Of a stretch of DNA of 64,000 nucleotides, positions 52,673 through 61,400 are shown one piece after another. The notes under the pieces are model-generated. The model did not search any database, had not been told where the DNA came from, and worked only from the letters and a program-made list of their open reading frames with translations. Within the stretch, counting starts at the first letter, position 1. The number at the start of each line of letters is the position of its first letter. Location of the stretch: NCBI GenBank assembly GCA_014607495.2, contig CP053150.1:13474495-13538494 (forward strand), written 5' to 3'. Origin of the DNA: Carposina sasakii (taxonomy: Eukaryota; Arthropoda; Insecta; Lepidoptera; Carposinidae). A program made the translations under genes and the position numbers.

Positions 52673-52745
52673 ATAAATAAATATTCACACACTTCACAGC
52701 ACATTAACTTAGTCCCACATTAAGATCCATAAGGTCTTGTGTAAA
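52673..52745 (-). repeat. SINE-like repeat copy C, tail only
   Basis: AATATTCACACACTTCACAG, CACATTAACTTAGTCCCACA and AAGGTCTTGTG match copies A and B. Confidence 0.5.
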
Positions 52746-54675
52746 AAAATAAAACTAAACTAACGTGATGGAAGACCCAAACGATCGCTTGATAGGAAAT
52801 CAAAATTGGCTGAACCATTAGCAAATCTAATTAATTCGACAGCAATCTTGATAAGTTATTGCCAGCCGGGCGTCCTCATGGATTACAATGATAAATAATT
52901 CAAAAGCGAAAATTCCCAGATTTCTCGAAATATTCCGAAGTTTGTAATGCGATGAGGAAAATATACAACATCACTTGAGTGGTTCTCTGATGACATTTGA
53001 AATACCTACTGTATTAGGTATGTTATATTAGGTATGTCTGGTAGGTGTCTTCAATGTAAAACATTTTATGCTGCTTCATAAACGTGTAAATAATAAATTA
53101 TGCTCTTCACTTTATTGGAATACCAAAACATATTTTCCTTAGTTTGGCGATACCTAAATGCTTAGCCATTTTATTTCTACTTTAGATATTAAATATTTAC
53201 GTAATTCACAAAAAAAAAATAGTAACTGCAATCGATTTTAAGTAAAACAAATGTTATATTTTTATATAATAGTCAATGAAATTTCCTTTTCTTGTTGGAT
53301 ATAATATTAAAGAACACATGCAAGTAACCAGTTTGTAAATTTCAATCCAGTCAATGCAGTTTGTAAACCTAAACTGATCAATAAAACTGAATCTTCTATG
53401 CTATCCAGTAGCGATCAAGTTAACCCACATCCGTAAAGGTAGTGTACCAAAATAAAGCTAAAGTGAAAACACGCACAGACACTCCAATTCGCTTTTAAAA
53501 TTCACGAGTCGACCATATCAGGTATGTAGTAGATGTACCTGTATATATTTTTATTCTCGTATATGTTTCATTATTAAAGGCTGCCCTTATACAGACTGGC
53601 TGTTAGTTTTTAACAACATACACCGACGATCACGCATTCATTTGACTACTTGTCTTTCCTACAGATACAGATTTACAATTTCTTGATTTTATTAGTAGTT
53701 ATAGATACATATAAATGCTAAATGACTAACGGATCAACGCACAGCCTAAACCAGTGATTTTACATAAATAATATATATACCTACTGTGGGTAAGTAGTTA
53801 GTGCATCAAATGGGGAATAATTTATATATTATACATGATTAGGTAATTGCAAGTGTCAACGTTGTCACAAAACTGGTAAAAGAAGCCTTTAACTAAATGT
53901 TTAAAAAACCTGGACACCCTACAACGGTTTACAAGTTGAACAACTTGGCCTGCATTATCGCGTGTAATAACATTATCCATCACAACCTTGGCAAGGCATT
54001 TACAGTTATCCTACCTCACTAACGCGAATTTACTAGGACGTCCATGACATTTAGTGACAAACTTTATTTGAATTATATTCGCTTGGCTTGCTGGCAGAAT
54101 TTAATAAATAAATACAATGTTACGAAGCCATTTTCGATGCTTACCAAAACTAAAGAATAACAATTCTTATTTGTTTAAAGAAGATTTAGAAAGAATCAGT
54201 GCTAAAATACATCAGCTGCATCTCCTGTCTGACATGTCGTCTAAGGCAATCGTGAGTTCTCTTAGGCGATGAGCTAGCAATTTATCTCTTTTTTTACATG
54301 GGCCTTGCTCCAGGATCTTCTTCGTAATGCTGTTCGGGCTAACCCATCTTGGGAAAGTATTTTTTGTATAAAACGACCGACATTAATAGAATTAGACAGT
54401 TTCAGAACTAGGAACAAAACGGGGAAGCAACGCAGACAAAATATTTAAAATGTAATGGCGACCGATGCATTAGTAGCAAAAAAAAGCTATTTGAAAGACG
54501 GGAACAGACGGTAGAATAACGTCAACGCCCGAATGAGAGCATATTGATCTCAGACCGCGACCTCGTTCTATTAAATCAAATGGAAATAATTTGCCCATTT
54601 ACCGAGCTTACCTACTGCGGGAAGTACCTACCAAAGAAGATATAGGTATGTACTTCTATTCGTCAAATTCCCTTA

Positions 54676-54960
54676 TGCTCCGGTCACATTGTCGCGACAA
54701 CGCAAAGATGCGCGTTGTCGCGCTACGTCAGGCCAAAGAGTTCATCCTGTCGCGCGCCAATGTCGGTAAATTGCCGCACGTCAAAGGGTTTTATTGCGAC
54801 AAAGTTCGTGTAGTTGGCTACACTTTGCGCGCTTTGTTCTAGATTATCGCGACAACGCGAAGGTTTTATAATGTGGCCAAGCGCTTCGTCGTAAAGTCGA
54901 ACACGAAATTTTATCGCGACAACGCAACACGAATCTTGTCGCGACAGTGTGGCTGGAGCA
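54676..54960. mobile_element. TTA-flanked MITE with internal TCGCGACAA repeats
   Basis: Ends TGCTCCGGTCACATTGTCGC and GCGACAGTGTGGCTGGAGCA form inverted repeats matching at 22 of 25 positions. TTA duplications lie at 54673-54675 and 54961-54963 (PIF/Harbinger-like). The 285-bp body carries several further TCGCGACAAC, GCGACAA and GTTGTCGCG motifs in both orientations, like subterminal transposase-binding repeats. The apparent ORFs across it are by-products of these repeats. Confidence 0.7.
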
Positions 54961-55388
54961 TTAGATATATAGAAAATGCCTTATTGTATAACCCTGGTTA
55001 TGAAGACAAAGGTATATGGGGGATTTTGTATGGACCCCGTCCCCACCCTACAACAGTCATAGGACACGTGTCAATTTGTTCATTGCGACCCAAAAAAGGA
55101 TAAAGTACCTGTTTTAGTAGCAAAAACTATTGGGTTTATTTATAATAAAAAAAAACTTTTCGGTAAAAATATATTTATTTTTAAACCAAAATAATTTTTT
55201 TCACAAACAAATATGCTTATTTCACATAAACAAGGACGATTCTATATAATAAAAAAAAATACTTGGTTCTCAAACTGAAAATCATTGAGTAGTAATAATA
55301 ATGCTTAAATAATATAGGTAACTATTAACTCATTATTACAGCCAAATCTAAAGTGTCAAGCTTGATGTGCTCTTGACTGCACTAATAA

Positions 55389-57621
55389 TTACATTAAGTC
55401 GTCTATTACAATATTATCAAGCATTTGTGCTGGTGCATTAAAGTCAATATGACGCCCTAACCCCATGTACCATACAATGGATATTATGTGCGCACAACTT
55501 CCCACAGTGCGATTGCCTGTAAGGCAAGTGCAGTACCAATGAGCAATAGCATGTCTGTCAGTCAAATCCCGGTCTATTAAAATATAACTATAATAAATAC
55601 GGGAACGGACATGGCGCGACTGAATCCGTACTCTGACTAGCCAAACATTATTTAGCAGGATATGCATCGCGGTAAATTGTTTAACTCGTTATCACGGTAT
55701 AATTCTATATTATAAAGGCCATCGCGAAGGTGCTCGGCGCAGTAAGACTTGGCAAGCTTAATGTGATAGCTCCCTAGCGCGAAAAGAAACACTTCATCTT
55801 CAGATAAACGTGGGAAGTCTTCGAAGTTAGGAATATTTGCTTGCATGGCTTCAAAAGGCACTCTCTGTCTGTTAAGATTTTTCATATGCACATAATCATG
55901 CAAGTGATTGGACATGTTAATTCTAGAATGCATTATATTTACAATCTCGGCGGCGAATCTGTTGTCAACAGCGACTCGATAATAAGCGTTTATTATGGCC
56001 GCTGCAATTTTAAAGTCACAGAACATATGACTTAATGCACGATTAAAATACGTTTGACGCAACAACCTGAACCTATTCTTAAACTTGCCGTTGACCGCCT
56101 CAACAACCCATCTGCAAATCGTAACCAATCGGGACTTATTTGCCTGTTCTGTTGTCAGTTGACTAGCGGTCCGGTCTTTTGTAGGTGGCATGTGGACTTC
56201 ATAGCCACAAGACTGGATTACACCAATGCTGTCTCTAAAGCCCCTATCAACTATAAAAACATCGCCACTGTTTAAAAACCAATGCAATGGATTTTCTTCA
56301 TTCATTATTGACTGCATAATGGTAGCATCAGATGTTGTAGCCCGGAATGGACCAAGTACGTCTATTATGTAGCCATCACTGCTCACAATTATAAAAGGTT
56401 TTAAAAGATTTCGAAACTTGTGATGGCTGTAAGATTGGCGCTGAAATAAAAAATTGGAGCTTTTTTCAATATATATGTACGTTCCATCTAATATCAAAAT
56501 AGCTTTAGTATTTTGCTCATCACCAAAAAACTCTTTAGGAATCAGTAAGTTTCTTTCTAGAACATTTTCTCTAGACAGATGATCTAGACCAAGATGTCTA
56601 TTAACGAAATCTTGTGTCAAACATTCTCTCGCTATTTTTAAATGGTCTTCAAATGTTCGACGTGACATCCCAAACAATGTTGCTAACCTTTCATTGCTTT
56701 CACCAGTCCTTAATTTCGTCATATAGGCCCCAAGAACTCTCCGCGGATGTCTGTGTCTCTCAGCTAAGCTGGGTGTTTCCAATAGCATACTATTAAATTG
56801 CTCAATAGTTAGTCCAGTCCAAAAATGAAGCTCATGGGCATCCAATCCAGTCACGGAATCAAAGCTTAATCTAGGAGCATTCATGCCGCGAATTAACATT
56901 GTTGTCATGTCCGAAACAAGCTCAGCGTTGAAATAATTCGTCACGTTTACATTATCCAGTAATTCGTCCCAAATAATATTGGACAAATGATCTTGACACA
57001 GTCGTGTACTAGGTGGAAAATATAAGCTGTAGTTACAAATGGCGAACAGTCTTATAGACGCGGGGATTCGCCTCAGATCCAGATTTCTGCAATGCCTATA
57101 TAAACAGGTTCGCGAAGAATTAGGAGCTCTTACATACTCAGGGACGAAGATTTCATTTGGTCGGGCGCCTTCAGCTGGATTGTTGACATCGACAACAACA
57201 TTTTCGTCAGGAAGGTCTTGTCGATTGACATCATTGTTGGCTCTTTGCCAGCATCTGTGACATACAGCCATGATGTTATTGAAAATAACCTGGAATAAAA
57301 AAAAATACATTTAATATCCTATCACAATAAATAAAGATATCGTAGGACTAGGTTGCAGTGCACACAGAATATCTACTTTCTTACGACGATGATATAATGC
57401 ACACCCTACGTTATATTATTTTTACAATGATTATTGTAACTCATCGTAAGCACTGTTAGACAAAGAAAAAAATAACATTACTTACTAACCTCTATTAGTC
57501 CATTTTGATAAATATAGTCAGCCACCGCTGGTGAACTTTGTGGCAAAGTATCTTCCAAAATGTGTCTTCTCTGCCTTAGGACAGAACGCGGACACATAAC
57601 ACATCGGCGTCCTGTATCCAT
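55389..57621 (-). pseudogene. Spliced DDE transposase (IS5/PIF-Harbinger type) with frameshifted SWIM-finger tail
   Basis: Exon 1 (57490-57621) starts MDTGRRCVMCPRSVLRQRRH and ends at a GTTAGTAAG donor. It joins in phase to exon 2 (55652-57289) after a TTTTTATTCCAG acceptor, giving 589 codons. The N-terminus has Cys pairs C-VM-C and C-HR-C and a CLYRHC/RLCQDH segment that look zinc-binding. The DDE domain shows Asp in LILDGTYIYI, Asp in FIVDRGFRDS and Glu in WVVEAVNGKF, near residues 308, 390 and 442. The frame stops at 55652. An overlapping frame (55389-55667) continues with RVRIQSRHVRSRIYYSYIL and a SWIM finger C-T-C ... C-A-H, the usual C-terminal end of this insect protein family as I remember it. 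A small indel near 55655 therefore probably broke it. The transposon ends were not found. Confidence 0.75.
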
Positions 57622-57897
57622 AATTGTGCCAAAATGTTCTCAAAATCAAAGTCCTTTAACGTGCCAAGGTCAATCACAAAGATATTCTCACAGTCCGGTA
57701 AACAAGCAAGGGTCGTTGTGCGTCGTAAACAAGCCGATAATGATAACCACGTGCGTAGCGAATAACAAACGAGTGACGACTGCGACTACCTGGCTGGTCG
57801 GTGCGTGTGCGGCGATACCTGAGGGTTGAGGGAGGCAGGGGAGGGGTAGGAGACGCAGGACCTCTGTGCATGTCTCGACAAGCCCAAATCGGTTTCC
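57622..57897 (-). other. Leader between the transposase start and the BEL LTR
   Basis: GC-richer than its surroundings, with purine-rich GGGAGGCAGGGGAGGGGTAGG on the plus strand. It presumably holds the promoter and 5' end of the transposase element. No convincing partner inverted repeat on the far side (54964-55388). Confidence 0.3.
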
Positions 57898-58369
57898 TGT
57901 ACCTACGCTATTAGCGTAGGTATAATTATTTTATGCGCAATCTAATTAAAAAGGAAAAAAATATATAAAACAACAATGTATCATTAAACCTAAACCCCAC
58001 GTATTGGAAGTACGTCGCCATAATAAAAAAATGTCTATCCCACTTGTAGGCGCTAAAAACACTCCTTGGGTGAACACAAACACGTACGATAGATTTACGA
58101 ATATATTTTGAAAGGCACACGGTAAAACTAATACAAATTTTGGGCAATTTGCGGGGTCGCGGTGCGCGGGTCCGTGTGTCGTCATGGATGGCCGAAGACT
58201 GGTAGCCAACCAACGTAGCTTTAACAAGATGGCCCTCGTGACGTCACACGCACTCGCATTTAAATATAGCAGCGCAAGCGCCGGTTAAGTACTATTCTAA
58301 AATTATGAAAAATATATAAACAAATTAGAATAAAATATATAAAAATATTATAGGAGCTCGTCGCTAACA
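57898..58369 (-). repeat. 3' LTR of the BEL/Pao element (outer end inferred)
   Basis: On the minus strand it starts TGTTAGCGACGAGC directly after a polypurine tract and ends GGTACA. Inside are a CRE palindrome TGACGTCA (58239-58246), GGCCATCTTG and a late AT-rich AAAATAATTATA. Just within the inferred end is a hairpin, ACCTACGCTATTAGCGTAGGT. The 5' LTR is off window, so the outer end rests on the TGT...ACA rule. Confidence 0.55.
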
Positions 58370-58380
58370 CGCCCCACCCC
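58370..58380 (-). promoter_or_regulatory. Polypurine tract of the BEL/Pao element
   Basis: GGGGTGGGGCG on the minus strand immediately before the TGTTAGC start of the LTR, the expected plus-strand primer position. Confidence 0.65.
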
Positions 58381-58491
58381 AGTGCTGGTACAGCACTCAC
58401 CTAATAAAGGGATCTTAGCGACGCGCGCCACAGATCGCTTTAGCAGTCCAGAATTGGTGCGCACTGCCACTAGTCTTACCCGTCCGTCTTT

Positions 58492-61400
58492 TCACGGGAA
58501 CACATGCTCAATAGCACCTCTCGGCCACACGTTGCGAGGTGAGTCGGGGTCAACAATAAAAACAAGATCACCTACTTGTAAAGAGTCTTGCTCCTGGTTC
58601 CACTTTCGCCGTGGTAACATCTCGGGTAGGATCTCGCGAACCCATCGCCGCCAGAACATGTCTGCTAGCCGTTGTGCCTTCCGCCATTGTTTCCGTAGGT
58701 ACAGGTCTGAGTCATCGAATGCACCCTGGACAGGTAAGTTAGAAGAACTACCTATAAGAAAATGGTTCGGCGTTAAGGACTCGCTACTACCGACTTCAAC
58801 GGAGACATGCGTCAAGGGCCGACAATTGACAATGCTTTCCACTTCTGTCATTAGTGTCAAAAGAACTTCATCTCGTGGAGCGCGCTCTGACAATATCACT
58901 TTAAGCGAGGTTTTGACGCTTCGAATGAGTCTCTCCCATGCCCCACCCCAGTGGGGACTAACGGGCGGAATGAACTTCCACTGTGTGCCCTTATTTACTG
59001 CTTCTCCTTCCAGTACTTCCTTATCGAGTTCCAGTATGGACCTCTTTAGCTCGTTGTCGGCGCCCTTCAGGTTAGTGCCGTTATCTGAATACAGACAGAG
59101 CGGCCAGCCGCGCCTTGCAGCCATGCGTCGCAGTGCCATCAAGAGTGAGTCGGTAGTAAGGGAGTGTACGATTTCTAGATGAATCGCCCTTACAGTAAGG
59201 CAAGTAAAGATTACTCCATATCTTTTTTCTCGTCTTCTTCCTACTGTTACTTCCATAGGACCAAACAAGTCCAGTCCACAGTGCGTGAATGGACGCTGGT
59301 GGTGAGCCATGCGACCGGCAGGTAAGTCACCCATCCTGGGTACCACAGGTTTTGCCCTTTTAATTCTACAAAACATACACTTTGAAGCCACATACTTGAC
59401 TGTAGGCCTCAATCTAATTATCCAGTATTTCTGTTTCAGGTTATTTACGACGGTCTCCTGGTTCCCGTGCGCGGCTGCAATGTGGTGGTGCCGCACGAGG
59501 AGCCTGGTGAGATGGTGCCGCCCATCTAGGATCACGGGTCTTTTTATTTCAGGTGTGACATCAACTGCAGCATCGATCCTGCCACCAACGCGGAGTAGTC
59601 CATATTCATCCATCACAGGAGATAAGGTAAGTAGCTTACTATCTTTATCTATGCTTTTATTTCTTCTTACAGACGTAAGTTCTTTACAAAAGGACTCCGC
59701 TTGGGCATACTTCAGCAACAGCCTCTCCGCCTCTTCCATATATTTGGAAAAATCGTGAGTTTGCCTCCTTAATTTACCCACAAACCTTAGCACGGCCGCC
59801 GTGGATCGCTGCAGTCTCAGCCATGAGGAAAACCGCTCCGGATCAGGTACTGGTAAACAAACCCTTTCATTTATATCCGTACTAATAATGTTTACGCATT
59901 CTAGGTTTGCGTCGCACACTTCCGGCTTTGTGCAGTCTCGTGGCCACGATGACTCATCGCCGTACAAAAATGACGGCCCTTTAAACCATTCATTTTCAAA
60001 CGTAGAAGTATCATAGACTTCCCTCGTGGCGATGTCGGCGACATTAAGTTTCGTAGGTACATATCTCCATTCGTCCGCGCGTGTAAGTTCGTCGATTTCT
60101 CCTAAACGGTTCGCTACGAAAGTGTTATACTTACGCGCATTATTACCTATCCAGTGTAATACAGTAGTGGAGTCACACCAAAAATATCGTTGATTTGTAG
60201 TCATATTTTGCTCCTTCTGTATCGTGTAAGCTAGTCTGCCGGCTAACAGCGCGGCCTGCAATTCCAATCGCGGCACTGTGATTGGTTTTATGGGCGCAAC
60301 ACGACATTTACTAGCTATAAACGACATAAATACTGCACCGTTATTATTCCAGCGCCAGTAGGCCACCGCGCACATCGCCTTTGTAGATGCATCGCTAAAT
60401 ATATGCAACTGTAGGTTGCTATAACCTCGCTCGCCTGTTATGTTGTTTACCTGTAGGTTCGTAGTCGGCGGCGTAGCACTCGCGTAGCAGCTTCGTAGTA
60501 GACCGTTGGTGGGGATTGGCGGGATCGGCGGCACGTGTTGCGCACATGCTGTGGCACTATCTGCCTTCTCGCTTGCACCTATAGATCCCTGATACCAACG
60601 AGGAATGCGAACATTACCTATTTGTTTCAGTAGATCGGTCCATACACACCACTTGCTATAGATATCGTCCGATATAGATTCATCCCATTCAATGCCAGAT
60701 TTCCACGTGTCTTGAAGCATAATCCTGCCTTGTACAGTGAATGGTGACAAAAACCCAAAAACATCAAATATAGACATAACAATTTTAAGCATAATACGTT
60801 TAGTGGGTTTCTGTTTGCCTTCAATCATATGCTGAGGTATTCGCTTCAATGACATGTCGAAACCTAACAAATCTTCGGCGGGATACCAAATTAAACCGAG
60901 CGCACGCTCGCCTTCGTACTGCTGATCGACTTTAAACTTTAAAGTCGACGTGCCCAAGGTTTCCTTCGGTAAACTGTCCAATACCGCTTGACTGTTACTT
61001 ATCCAGTTGCGCATTTCGAAGTCGCCTTGTTTGTGGATATAAATAATATTCTTTACCTTTTGTATGGCAGTGTTTTCGTCCGGTAGGCTATCTAGGTAGT
61101 CGTCCATAAAGTGCTGCTCGTATATAGCCGCTACAGCTGACGGCATAGTCGATGCGAATCTTTTAGCATTTAAATTCTTTACGAATTGGGCGATAAACGG
61201 GGAGCAATTCGCACCGAATATAAGTGACGTCATAGCAAAGGTTTTTACCTGCTGTGCGGGATCATCCCTCCACAGAAACCTTAACGCGTTTTGATCTTCA
61301 GATCGAATTTTCACCTTCAAAAACATATCTTTTATGTCACCGGCCACAGCTACTCTGTTCTCTCTAAATCGTATCATAATGCCGAACAGTGAGGCGAGTA

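Larger units (their letters stand above)
43968..54672. other. Ten-kilobase gene-free region with scattered repeats
   Basis: No exon chain or protein family found on either strand. It holds the LINE tails, SINE copies and retroposon listed separately, a GAGCGAAGAGGAGCGAAGCG mini-repeat at about 46494-46518, and RTE-type tail pieces at about 46990-47300 and 54240-54290 (GGCGATGAGCTAGCAATTTA). ORFs at 46650-46919 and 51903-52184 show no recognisable character. A distal Arf6 promoter could lie at its left end. Confidence 0.5.

Noticed and set aside
54591..55103. Two plus-strand ORFs of 83 and 76 codons
   Set aside because: They lie across the TTA-flanked MITE and owe their open frames to its repeated TCGCGACAA motifs.
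57901..57922. Perfect short hairpin ACCTACGC/GCGTAGGT as a terminator or transposon end
   Set aside because: Best explained as the terminal part of the BEL LTR or its target; no second copy was found to define a transposon end.
58382..59182. 266-codon plus-strand ORF
   Set aside because: Antisense to the conserved integrase end of the BEL/Pao polyprotein.
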